Of a stretch of 21,433 bases of DNA, positions 6,032 to 13,393 are shown in pieces. Under the pieces are notes generated by a model that had not been told where the DNA came from, made no database searches, and was given only the letters and a program-made list of their open reading frames with translations. This DNA is from Pseudomonadota bacterium (GTDB lineage: Bacteria; Pseudomonadota; Alphaproteobacteria; Rhizobiales; Phreatobacteraceae), in assembly GCA_023416965.1 (NCBI GenBank), contig JAEZGJ010000101.1, positions 1 through 21,433 on the forward strand, in the 5' to 3' direction. A program made the translations under genes and the position numbers. Numbering within the stretch: position 1 is the first letter of the stretch; the number at the start of each line of letters is the position of its first letter.

Positions 6032-7501
6032 CTAGAACCTGCCCCCGGTATCGAAGCCGTCGCCGCCGCCGGAGGAGCCGCCGCCCGAGGATCCGCCGCC
6101 GCCGCTCCAGCCACCGCCGGACGATCCCCCGCTCCAGCCTCCGGACGAGCCGCCGCCCCACGAACCGCCGCCGCCCCACGAGCCGCCTCCACCCCAGGAG
6201 CCGCCGCCGCCCCAGGGCCCCCCGTCGGAGCGGCTGCTGCGACGGCCCTGTTCCATGCGAGACCAGTAGTCGGCGCCGGTGATGACGCCGGTGACGAGGC
6301 CGCGCAGCAGGGCGCCGACCACGTCGTTAGAGAAGACCGAGCCGTCTGCGTCGTAGCGGCGCTGGCGGAAGCCGGTGGCGACCTGCGAAACCTCGGACCG
6401 GCGGCGCGACAGGTCCGCGAGCTCGCCGCGCAGCCGGCGAACCTCGATTTCGGCACGCTCCTGGGTGTCGCGCAGGCCGCGGATGCGGCCGACGATCGCC
6501 TCGTCGTCGGGAGCCGGCGTCTTCAGCGCCTCGGCATAGAGCCTCTCGATGTCCTCGCGCCGCAGGGTCTCGGCGAGGAGGGCCACCGCCTGGCGGAACC
6601 TGTCGTCCTCGCCACGGGCGAAGGCGGCGGCGCGGGAGTCGAGGTCCCGGTGCCGGTCCTCTGCCGCGGCGCGGGCGGCGTCGAGTTCGGCGAGGCGGCC
6701 CCGATGGCCGGCGATCTCGGCATCGGCGGCATCGCCTCCGGTACCGAGGAAGGCGCCCTTCTCCAGCTCCTTCACCTTCTCGACCGCGTCCACCGCGAGG
6801 GCAGCGCTGCGGTTGGCATGTTCGCGCAGGCGCCGCGGAATCTCGGTGAGGCGGGCGTAGTTCGGACGGGCATCGGCATAGCGGACGAGGCGGGCCACCC
6901 AGCCGTCCAGGAGACGGGCGATGTTGCCGGCCTCGTAGGCCTGGGTGGCATAGCCGCGGCTCCACAGATACATGAACAGCGCATCGTCCTCGTAGGGCTT
7001 GCGCTTCTCCTCGAGCTCCTGCTCGGCGAGCGCCGCCTTCTTCTCCGATTCCTGCGCCACGTGGACGGCGGTGTCGGCCGCGGCCCTGGCGGCGACATAG
7101 TCGGAACGGGCGGCGAGGCCGATCTGCGCCTCGTTCGCCACCGCGTCGCGACGCTCCTCGGCGTCTTCCAGCCTGCGGGCGAAATCCTGCCGCTCGGCGG
7201 CGATGCGGGCGATCTCCGCCTCGACGGCGGCGACGTCCTGGTCGAGCCGGTTGCGGTCGTTGAGGCGCAGCGCGAGGAGCGCCCGCACCTCCGTGGCGAC
7301 CTGGGTGAGGCGGCCGCCGAGCCCGTTCTCGGACGTCAGGCGGAAGGCCGCGAGATCGCGGAAGCACTCGGCCTCCGCGGCGCGCGCCTCGGCCTGGCTG
7401 CGGTTGGCCTGGTCGAGCCGCCGGTTGACCTCGTTCTCGGCCTGCCGGATTTCGGCGAGAGCGCCCTCGATGCCGCCGAGAGCGGAATGTCCGGGGATCA
7501 T
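6032..7501 (-). CDS. Long coiled-coil protein with glycine-serine-tryptophan repeat tail, unknown function
   Basis: I do not recognise a named family. The 489-residue product has no signal peptide. Residues about 10-380 are rich in Ala, Glu and Arg with heptad-like patterning, predicting long coiled coils (for example AEIRQAENEVNRRLDQANRS and AALAEQELEEKRKPYEDDA). Around 390-415 is a short hydrophobic, glycine-containing stretch (VVGALLRGLVTGVITGADYW). From about 427 to the end it is almost only Gly, Ser and Trp, with GGGGSW hexapeptides, ending DGFDTGGRF. AGGAG overlaps the stop of the preceding DUF6384 gene, so the two are translationally coupled. Position in the TelA-like/DUF6384 operon suggests a joint envelope or membrane-associated role, by inference only. 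Confidence 0.8.
   Translation of the reverse strand: MIPGHSALGGIEGALAEIRQAENEVNRRLDQANRSQAEARAAEAECFRDLAAFRLTSENGLGGRLTQVATEVRALLALRLNDRNRLDQDVAAVEAEIARIAAERQDFARRLEDAEERRDAVANEAQIGLAARSDYVAARAAADTAVHVAQESEKKAALAEQELEEKRKPYEDDALFMYLWSRGYATQAYEAGNIARLLDGWVARLVRYADARPNYARLTEIPRRLREHANRSAALAVDAVEKVKELEKGAFLGTGGDAADAEIAGHRGRLAELDAARAAAEDRHRDLDSRAAAFARGEDDRFRQAVALLAETLRREDIERLYAEALKTPAPDDEAIVGRIRGLRDTQERAEIEVRRLRGELADLSRRRSEVSQVATGFRQRRYDADGSVFSNDVVGALLRGLVTGVITGADYWSRMEQGRRSSRSDGGPWGGGGSWGGGGSWGGGGSWGGGSSGGWSGGSSGGGWSGGGGSSGGGSSGGGDGFDTGGRF
6158..6211 (-). repeat. 18-base tandem repeat (three units) encoding the GGGGSW tail
   Basis: Units at 6158-6175, 6176-6193 and 6194-6211, plus a partial unit from 6212, each encode Gly-Gly-Gly-Gly-Ser-Trp on the minus strand. 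They differ at a few bases. Such a repeat can gain or lose units by slippage without changing the reading frame. Confidence 0.8.
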
Positions 7502-7510
7502 GCGATGCTC

Positions 7511-8455
7511 CTACCAGCTCGTGATGGCACCGCCCGGCAGCGCCTCGCGCCAGGTCGGGTCGAGCTGGCCGCGCTGCTTGCGGCCGAGGATGGCGTTCTG
7601 GACGATGCCGTCGTCGCGCTTGTCGGCCTCCACCTGCCGGTAGAGGCTTTCGGGCACGCGCACGCCCCACTGGGTGACGACCTTCGTCGAGCCGTCCTCC
7701 TCGGAGGTGATGGATCGGGACATCGGCCGGCCGTCGCGGCCGATGGCCTCGACGATGAGGTAGTAGTTCATGGCGGTGGGATTGCGCCGCGGCCTTCGCC
7801 AGACGCCGGTGGACTGGCCGGGCCGGGACACGATGCGAACGTCGTATTCGGTGCGGATGTCGTCGCGAAGCCGCTCGAGATCGGCGACGGCGGCGCGGGC
7901 GGCTTCCGCCTTGCCGTCTCGGGCGGCGATCCGTCCGTCGGAGGCGAGGGCGGTGACGCGGGTGCGCACCGCCTCTGCGGTCGCCTCGCGGGTGATGTCG
8001 CCCGAGAGCCGCTCGATGGCGGCAGGAAGGGTCTGTGTCAGCTCGACCTGCCGGGAATAGCCCTGCCAGGCCAGGGTGCCGGCGCCGATGGCGAGCGCCG
8101 CGACAGCGGCCAGCGCCCATTTGCCCCAGCGACCACGGGTGACGTAGAGCCGCGCCAGCTTCACCGACAGGCTTTCGCGCGGCGGCTTGTAGACGAAGCG
8201 CTCCTCGCGCAGGGCCTTGACGCCCTGGCGCAGGATCTCGTCGGGCACGTCGATGCCCTGGTTGCGATAGATGACCCGCAGCCGCTCGATCAGGTCCTCC
8301 TCGCGGTCGCCCTCGGCGAGTTCGCGCTCGGTGATCTTGCGGTCATGGCGCAGCGTGTCGACGACATCCATGGCGAGCATGATGTCGTCGAGCTTGGCGG
8401 ACTGCGCCTCGGCGGGGGGAGCGGCCGGAGGGGCGGCGACGGCGGTATCGGTCAT
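7511..8455 (-). CDS. DUF6384-family membrane protein
   Basis: Function unknown. The 314-residue product has an Ala/Pro-rich N-terminus, then a helical domain (about 20-95: LDDIMLAMDVVDTLRH, LIERLRVIYRNQGIDVPDEI, EERFVYKPP) that matches what I know of DUF6384. A single transmembrane helix follows (about 111-130, WALAAVAALAIGAGTLAW), then an alanine-rich helical region and a C-terminal beta-rich domain (about 195-314, MNYYLIVEAIGRDG through WREALPGGAITSW). With arginines just before the helix, the N-domain is expected in the cytoplasm and the C-domain in the periplasm. GGAGGG sits seven bases before the ATG. It lies between the TelA-like gene (54 bases away) and the coiled-coil gene (9 bases away). 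Confidence 0.85.
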   Translation of the reverse strand: MTDTAVAAPPAAPPAEAQSAKLDDIMLAMDVVDTLRHDRKITERELAEGDREEDLIERLRVIYRNQGIDVPDEILRQGVKALREERFVYKPPRESLSVKLARLYVTRGRWGKWALAAVAALAIGAGTLAWQGYSRQVELTQTLPAAIERLSGDITREATAEAVRTRVTALASDGRIAARDGKAEAARAAVADLERLRDDIRTEYDVRIVSRPGQSTGVWRRPRRNPTAMNYYLIVEAIGRDGRPMSRSITSEEDGSTKVVTQWGVRVPESLYRQVEADKRDDGIVQNAILGRKQRGQLDPTWREALPGGAITSW

Positions 8456-8509
8456 CGGATGACCCTCCGGTCAGGATTCGGGAAGCCGGGACGGACGGGG
8501 CTTGCGCCC

Positions 8510-9706
8510 TCACATGCCCAGCGCCGCGCCCTTCTCGGCGAGGGCGGCGAGGCGCTTCTTGCCGTCCTCCACCGCGTCGCGGATCTCGCGCGAGTTCTCC
8601 GTCGAGAGCTTGCGCATCTCGTAGATAATCTCGCCGGATTTTTCCTGGAAGGTGACGACGCTCTCGACCAGCTTCTTCACCGCGTCGGCGCGGATGGTCG
8701 GGCCGTAGCCAGCGCGCAGCGCCTCCTCCTGCACCTTGTCGCCGATTTCCGAGAGGGTCTCGAGCGACTTCGATACGCCCTCCTTCATCTCGTTGAGGGT
8801 GCGGGTCGATTCGTGCAGGCCCTGGAGCCCGGTGAAGGAGGCCTTCAGCGCGGTGAGCACGGCGTCGTTGGTGGAGAAGAAGGAGATCGCCTGGGCGTAG
8901 ACCCGCTCCTTGGCGTTGGTCGTCTGCATCAGGCGGGCCATTATGACCTCGGACGTGTTGTAGCCGATGGTGAGGTTGTCCGAGAGGTCCTTGGCGATCT
9001 GGAAGCGCTTCTCCTCGTCCTGCATCTCGCGCAGCTTGGTGTCGCGGATGAGTTCGAGGTTGGCGCGCTCGGCCGGCACGGTGCCGGTATAGGCGGCCAC
9101 CGCCTCGGAAGCGGCCTTCAGCTCGGCCTGCTTGGCCTGGAGCTTGTCGTTGGCTTTCTCCAGCACCTCGAGCGCCTGCACCTCGGCCTGTTTCAGGGCG
9201 CCGCGGAAGTCGCGATAGGCGTCGAGAATTGTCACCTCGCGCTGGATCTGGTCCTTGGTGGCGCGGGCGACGTCGAGATAGGTGGTGCGGATGGCCTCGA
9301 AGCGGGTGGCGATGTCGCCGCGGCGCACCTTGGTCCAGACGTTTTCCAGCCGCTCGAAGGTGGAGAGCTTGCCGTCGGAGAGCTGTTCCACCATGCGCTT
9401 GGCGTCGTCGCGGATGGAGTTGAAGCCCTGGGTGATCTGCTCGTAGCGCTCACCCACCTCCATGCCGGCGACCTGGTTGCGTACCACCTCGTTGAATACG
9501 CCGACCTGGTTGAGGGTGCGGGCGATCATCGTCACGCGGTCCTGGTCCAGGTCGGAAATCTTCTGCAGCAGCGGGATGATCGGCTGCTCGTCGATCTTGG
9601 CCGGCATCAGGCCGAGGTCCCGCAGGACTCCGGTAGCCCGGTCGAGATACTGCATGGGGGAGGGCACGACGGTGGTGGTGGTCGTCGGCGTGGTGGTGGT
9701 GTTCAT
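8510..9706 (-). CDS. TelA-like (toxic anion resistance family-like) helical protein
   Basis: The 398-residue product is almost entirely helical and soluble, without signal peptide or membrane segment. After a threonine-rich start (MNTTTTPTTTTT) comes VPSPMQYLDRATGVLRDLG. The central part, GKLSTFERLENVWTKV followed by long helices with ILDAYRDFRGALKQAEVQAL, resembles TelA/KlaA-type proteins (PF05816). The later MQTTNAKERVYAQAISFFSTN and the region ending EIRDAVEDGKKRLAALAEKG are also TelA-like. Family members are linked to tellurite or envelope stress resistance, but their mechanism is not settled, and this branch may do something else. It is the first gene of a three-gene minus-strand unit. 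The Shine-Dalgarno match is weak (AAGAG). Confidence 0.75.
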   Translation of the reverse strand: MNTTTTPTTTTTVVPSPMQYLDRATGVLRDLGLMPAKIDEQPIIPLLQKISDLDQDRVTMIARTLNQVGVFNEVVRNQVAGMEVGERYEQITQGFNSIRDDAKRMVEQLSDGKLSTFERLENVWTKVRRGDIATRFEAIRTTYLDVARATKDQIQREVTILDAYRDFRGALKQAEVQALEVLEKANDKLQAKQAELKAASEAVAAYTGTVPAERANLELIRDTKLREMQDEEKRFQIAKDLSDNLTIGYNTSEVIMARLMQTTNAKERVYAQAISFFSTNDAVLTALKASFTGLQGLHESTRTLNEMKEGVSKSLETLSEIGDKVQEEALRAGYGPTIRADAVKKLVESVVTFQEKSGEIIYEMRKLSTENSREIRDAVEDGKKRLAALAEKGAALGM

Positions 9707-9794
9707 CGCTACGCTCTTGAGGCCAGAACCGGCCCGCCGCCGGCGCCGTCAATGTGGTGGCCACATGCCCCGAAGGCAAGACGGCTGCGGCGCC

Positions 9795-10541
9795 TCAGCG
9801 CCGGGCCGTGCGCAGGATGGTGCCCGCCACCTGCCGGGCCATGCAGTCGTGGCCGGCTGCCGTCAGGTGCAGGCCGTCGAAGGAGATGAGCCCGTTGAAG
9901 GTGGTGCGGTCGGAATTGGCGAGCTGGACCATCGTCTGGTAGCGACGGACCACGGGAACACCGGCGCGGGCGCCCTCGCTGGCGATGATGCCGGCGAATT
10001 CTGCGGTGCGCGTGCCGCCCTCGGCCCAGCGTGAATATTGCGGGTCCACCAGCATGGCGTCGGCGCCCGCGGCACGGATGGTGGCGAGGCCGGCGCCCAC
10101 CGTGGCGCGGAAGGACTCCGCCGAGACGCCGAAATTGGCATCGTTGGTGCCGAGCTGCCAGACGACGAGGGTCGGCCTGTGCTGGGTGATCTCGCGGGCG
10201 AGGCGCCCGGCCGCGCCCGAGGCGGTCTCACCGGAGACGCCCGACACCACGACCTCGATCACCTTGTCCGGCCAGCGCGCCTTGATCATCGGGCCGAGCC
10301 GATGGGCGAAGCCCGCGCCGCCGGCACCCACGCCCGCCGTGGTCGAGGAGCCGATGGCGAGGATGCGCACCGGCTCCTGCGTCCTCAGCCGCGCCGAGGT
10401 GCGCGGCAGGGCCCCGCCGGGCGTCGCCTCCGTCAGGGCGGGAACCGTGCAGAGGGCGAGGGCGGCGGACGAGAACGGGGTGAGCGCGAGAGCCGCAGAG
10501 AGGGCGACGGCTGCAGCATGCGGAAGGCGGAGGGGGAGCAT
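9795..10541 (-). CDS. Secreted SGNH/GDSL-family hydrolase
   Basis: SGNH enzymes cleave ester bonds in lipids, glycans or acetylated polymers; the substrate here is unknown. The 248-residue protein has an N-terminal signal-like hydrophobic region (about 8-30). Block I is ILAIGSSTTAG with the probable nucleophile S66; the usual GDS aspartate is serine (S65). The oxyanion glycine lies in VVSGVSGET (100-106), block III is WQLGTNDAN (N133), and block V is FDGLHLTAAGH with D221 and H224. GAGG lies eight bases before the ATG. It ends 88 bases before the TelA-like gene on the same strand, so it may be co-transcribed with it, but this gap shows no clear signal either way. Confidence 0.85.
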   Translation of the reverse strand: MLPLRLPHAAAVALSAALALTPFSSAALALCTVPALTEATPGGALPRTSARLRTQEPVRILAIGSSTTAGVGAGGAGFAHRLGPMIKARWPDKVIEVVVSGVSGETASGAAGRLAREITQHRPTLVVWQLGTNDANFGVSAESFRATVGAGLATIRAAGADAMLVDPQYSRWAEGGTRTAEFAGIIASEGARAGVPVVRRYQTMVQLANSDRTTFNGLISFDGLHLTAAGHDCMARQVAGTILRTARR

Positions 10542-10571
10542 GCACGGACCTCGGGATCGCTGGCGGCCTAT

Positions 10572-10600
10572 GGATAGCGGAAGAAAACGCCGCCTTGCAA
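10572..10600 (-). promoter_or_regulatory. Possible promoter for the SGNH hydrolase
   Basis: On the minus strand TTGCAA (10595-10600) and CTATCC (10572-10577) are 17 bases apart, in the 72-base gap between the AbrB-type gene and the hydrolase start. Each hexamer is only a partial match to the sigma-70 consensus. The predicted transcript would start near 10565, leaving a leader of about 24 bases with a GAGG site. Confidence 0.4.
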
Positions 10601-10613
10601 TGGTTTCGCGGCC

Positions 10614-11672
10614 TCAGGCGCTGCGATCTGCACCGAGCACGATGCGGGCCGCCAGCGGCAGCAGCAGCGCGATACCGACGAAACGGACGATGTGGTGGGC
10701 ACCGACGAAAGCGGGATCCATGTCGAGGACGAAGGCGAGAATGGCCATAGCCTCGATGCCGCCAGGGGCATAGGCGAGGATGACCTTGCCGAGCGGCAGG
10801 CCGGCGACCCAGGCGACCGCAGCCGCGACGACCACGGTGACGGCGATGCCGGCGAGGAAGGCGCCGACGGAGGCGCGCAGCAGATGCCGCAGTTCGGCAA
10901 GGGAGGTGCCGGCGAAGCGGGCGGCGATGAGCACGCCGATGACGACGAAGCCGACGATCATCACCGGCTCGGGGATGAGCGCCGTGACGAGGCCGGTGCC
11001 GTGCAGAACCGCGCTCGCCAGCATGGCGCCGACCGTTGCGCCGCCCGGCACCTTCAGCCTCTCCATGGCGAGGCCGAAGCCGGAGGAGACGGCGACGAGC
11101 AGCAGGAGTTCAGGCCAGGAGCCGAGCCCCGTCGCCGCGGCCGGCACGGGTGTGCCGCCGATGCGTGCCAGCGACAGGAGGCCCGGCAGCGCCGCCACGA
11201 GCAGGACGAGCCGGAAGCTCTGGATGACCGCCACCTGCCGCGCATCGGCGCGCGAGGCGAGCGTCATGGCCATGACATAGCTGAGCGCCCCGGGAATGGA
11301 GGCGAAGAAGGCGGTCTGGCGGTCCAGCCGCTCGACCCGGGCAAGATAGAGCGTGATGGCGGCGATGATGGCGGGCACCAGCACGGCGAGGCCGGCCATG
11401 GAGATGGGCCAGGTCATCATCAGGCGGAGTGTCTGCGGCGTCACCGCGGACCCCATCACAGTGCCGAGCAGGAGGAAGGTGGCGGTGGCCACCGGGCCGG
11501 GGACCGCCACCCTCGCGCCGCGGAGGGCGAGGACGGTGGCGACCACCAGCGAGCCGGACATCCAGGCCGCCGGCATGCCGAGGCGGTGGAAGGCATAGCC
11601 GCCCGCGGCGCCGACCAGGCATGGCCAGACGAAGGTCTTCACGAGGTCGGGGAGAAAGGCGAGGCGGGGCAT
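10614..11672 (-). CDS. AbrB-duplication-family membrane protein (putative transporter)
   Basis: The 352-residue product is very hydrophobic, with about ten predicted membrane segments arranged as two similar halves, as in the AbrB duplication family (PF05145, often named ammonia monooxygenase or AbrB-family regulator by automatic annotation). Supporting stretches are GMPAAWMSGSLVVATVLAL in the first half and KVPGGATVGAMLASAVL in the second, both the repeated glycine-rich element, plus SIPGALSYVMAMT and YAPGGIEAMAILAFVLDMDP. Neither name reflects a proven role; transport across the inner membrane is inferred from structure. The start at 11672 has a G-rich stretch upstream; an ATG at 11690 is also possible. 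It lies 74 bases beyond the ligase stop, on the same strand. Confidence 0.85.
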   Translation of the reverse strand: MPRLAFLPDLVKTFVWPCLVGAAGGYAFHRLGMPAAWMSGSLVVATVLALRGARVAVPGPVATATFLLLGTVMGSAVTPQTLRLMMTWPISMAGLAVLVPAIIAAITLYLARVERLDRQTAFFASIPGALSYVMAMTLASRADARQVAVIQSFRLVLLVAALPGLLSLARIGGTPVPAAATGLGSWPELLLLVAVSSGFGLAMERLKVPGGATVGAMLASAVLHGTGLVTALIPEPVMIVGFVVIGVLIAARFAGTSLAELRHLLRASVGAFLAGIAVTVVVAAAVAWVAGLPLGKVILAYAPGGIEAMAILAFVLDMDPAFVGAHHIVRFVGIALLLPLAARIVLGADRSA

Positions 11673-11746
11673 GGCGCCCCCGCTTCGCATGAAGCGCCGC
11701 CTCTGGCAAAGCCCCGGGAGCATGCCTGCCGTCCCGTGGCGGTGCC

Positions 11747-13393
11747 TCAGCCCTTCAGCCGCAGTTCCAGGGCCTCGATGCGGTCCGCCTCTCCGGGCGG
11801 CTTGTCCCAGCGGATGCGCGAGATGCGGGGAAAGCGCATGGCAATGCCGGACTTGTGGCGGGTGGAACGCTGCAGCCCCTCGAAGGCGATCTCCAGCACC
11901 AGGCCCTCGCGTGCCGTGTGCGTCACCTCGCGCACCGGGCCGAAACGGTTGACCGTGTGATTGCGCACGAAACGGTCGAGCTGGCCGAGTTCCTCGTCGG
12001 TGAAGCCGAAATAGGCCTTTCCGACGGGCACCAGTTCGTCGCCCTCCGCGCCGTCGCGCCAGACCCCGAAGGTGAAGTCGGAATAGAAGCTCGAGCGCTT
12101 GCCGTGGCCGCGCTGGGCGTACATCAGCACGCAGTCCACCACCATCGGGTCGCGCTTCCACTTCCACCACGGCCCCTTCGGCCGGCCGGGCAGGTAGGGC
12201 GACTGGCGATGCTTGATCATCAGCCCCTCGATGGCGTCCGCATCCTCGCCGGCGTCCGCGGACGCGGGGTCGAGGCGGATGGCGGCGAGGCCATCCCAGG
12301 TCTCGAAAGGCACGAGGGGGGAGATGTCGATGCGCGGGTTCGCCATGGCCGCGACCATCTCCTCGAGGATCGCCCGCCGGGCCGCGAAGGGCCGCTCGCG
12401 CAAATCTTCCCCTCCGGCGAAGAGCAGGTCGTAGGCGCGGATATGGGCCGGGAACTCGGCGAGCAGCGGCACCGTCACCTGTTTGCGGTTCAGGCGCTGC
12501 TGCAGGACGTTGAAGCTCTGCACACGACTCTCGCGCAGCACCAGCAACTCGCCGTCGATCGCGCCATCGAAGGCGAGGGTCTCGACGAGGTCGGGGAAGG
12601 CGGCGGAAATGTCCTCGCCGGTGCGCGAATAAAGCCGCGCCACGCGCCGGCCGTCGGGCAGCGTGCCGGCCGCCGCCTGGACGCGGATGCCGTCCCATTT
12701 CCACTCGGCTGCGAAATCGGCGGGGTCGAGCTTGCCGAAATCGGCCTCCTCGATGCCGTGGGCGAGCATGGGCGGGCGGAAGGGCGCGGGGTCGACGCTC
12801 TCCGGGCGCTCGCCGCGGCCCTCGACCCAGGCGAAGAGGGATTCATAGGGCGGCGTCAGGCCCGGCCAGACCAGCTCGATCTCGTCGGGGTCCCGGGGGC
12901 CGAGGGCGGCGACCGCCGTCTTGGCAAGTCGCGCCGAGACGCCGATGCGCAGCGAACCGGTAATCAGTTTCAGCAGCGCCCAGCGGCCGGTCTCGTCCAG
13001 GTGGTCGAGCCAGCCGGCGAGGAGTTTCGGCAGGGCGGTCTTCGAGGTGGTCCCGAGGCCCGCGACCACCTCAGACAGGGCCGGCGGCGGCGGGCGGTTG
13101 TGGCCGAGGCTTGGTTCGGCCGGCCCCGGCCACATCAGCGCCACCGTCTCCGAGAGGTCGCCGACATAGTCGTAGGAGAGGGCGAAGAGCACCGGGTCGG
13201 TACGCTCGGCGATGAGGCCGCGGATCAGCCCCGGCTTGGCGTTGCGAAAGGTCAGCGCCCCGGTCATGGCGGCGAGAGCCCAGCCGCGCTCGGGATCGGC
13301 CGTGGTGCGGAAATAGTCGGTGATGAGCGCCAGCTTGGCGTTGCGGCGCGGTTCGTAGGCGAGGCGATCGAGGAGAGCGGCGAAGCGGTTCAT
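11747..13393 (-). CDS. ATP-dependent DNA ligase of the ligase-associated repair cluster
   Basis: The enzyme seals DNA nicks using ATP. The 548-residue protein has an N-terminal DNA-binding helical domain (about 1-200), then the adenylation domain with motif I EWKWDGIR (adenylated lysine K232), SRTGEDIS, DGELL, EGLMIK and motif V WWKWKRDP. A C-terminal OB-fold domain follows, with YAQRGHGKRSSFYSDFTFGV and RFPRISRIRWDK. This layout matches the bacterial ATP-dependent ligase family found with a partner exonuclease (TIGR04120), not the NHEJ LigD, since no polymerase or nuclease domain is attached. Its start overlaps the exonuclease stop (ATGA), so the two are translationally coupled. NAD-dependent LigA is expected elsewhere for replication. 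Confidence 0.93.
   Translation of the reverse strand: MNRFAALLDRLAYEPRRNAKLALITDYFRTTADPERGWALAAMTGALTFRNAKPGLIRGLIAERTDPVLFALSYDYVGDLSETVALMWPGPAEPSLGHNRPPPPALSEVVAGLGTTSKTALPKLLAGWLDHLDETGRWALLKLITGSLRIGVSARLAKTAVAALGPRDPDEIELVWPGLTPPYESLFAWVEGRGERPESVDPAPFRPPMLAHGIEEADFGKLDPADFAAEWKWDGIRVQAAAGTLPDGRRVARLYSRTGEDISAAFPDLVETLAFDGAIDGELLVLRESRVQSFNVLQQRLNRKQVTVPLLAEFPAHIRAYDLLFAGGEDLRERPFAARRAILEEMVAAMANPRIDISPLVPFETWDGLAAIRLDPASADAGEDADAIEGLMIKHRQSPYLPGRPKGPWWKWKRDPMVVDCVLMYAQRGHGKRSSFYSDFTFGVWRDGAEGDELVPVGKAYFGFTDEELGQLDRFVRNHTVNRFGPVREVTHTAREGLVLEIAFEGLQRSTRHKSGIAMRFPRISRIRWDKPPGEADRIEALELRLKG

Noticed and set aside
4801..6456. A 551-codon minus-strand frame opposite the DUF1036 and nucleotidase genes
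   Set aside because: It has no recognisable motif and is antisense to two genes joined by an ATGA overlap.
6327..8120. A minus-strand open frame of 597 codons in a different frame across the coiled-coil and DUF6384 genes
   Set aside because: The Arg/Pro/Gly-rich composition is typical of out-of-frame reading; the other frame has good ribosome binding sites and family matches.
6650..9889. A plus-strand open frame of 1079 codons opposite the TelA-like/DUF6384 unit
   Set aside because: It is the mirror of three well-supported minus-strand genes, has no domain and is rich in Gly, Leu, Asp and Val as expected from antisense reading of high-GC codons.
10614..12704. A continuous minus-strand frame that would fuse a 340-residue N-terminal part to the AbrB-type protein
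   Set aside because: The N-terminal part lies out of frame over the DNA ligase gene, which has all ligase motifs; it is chance openness.
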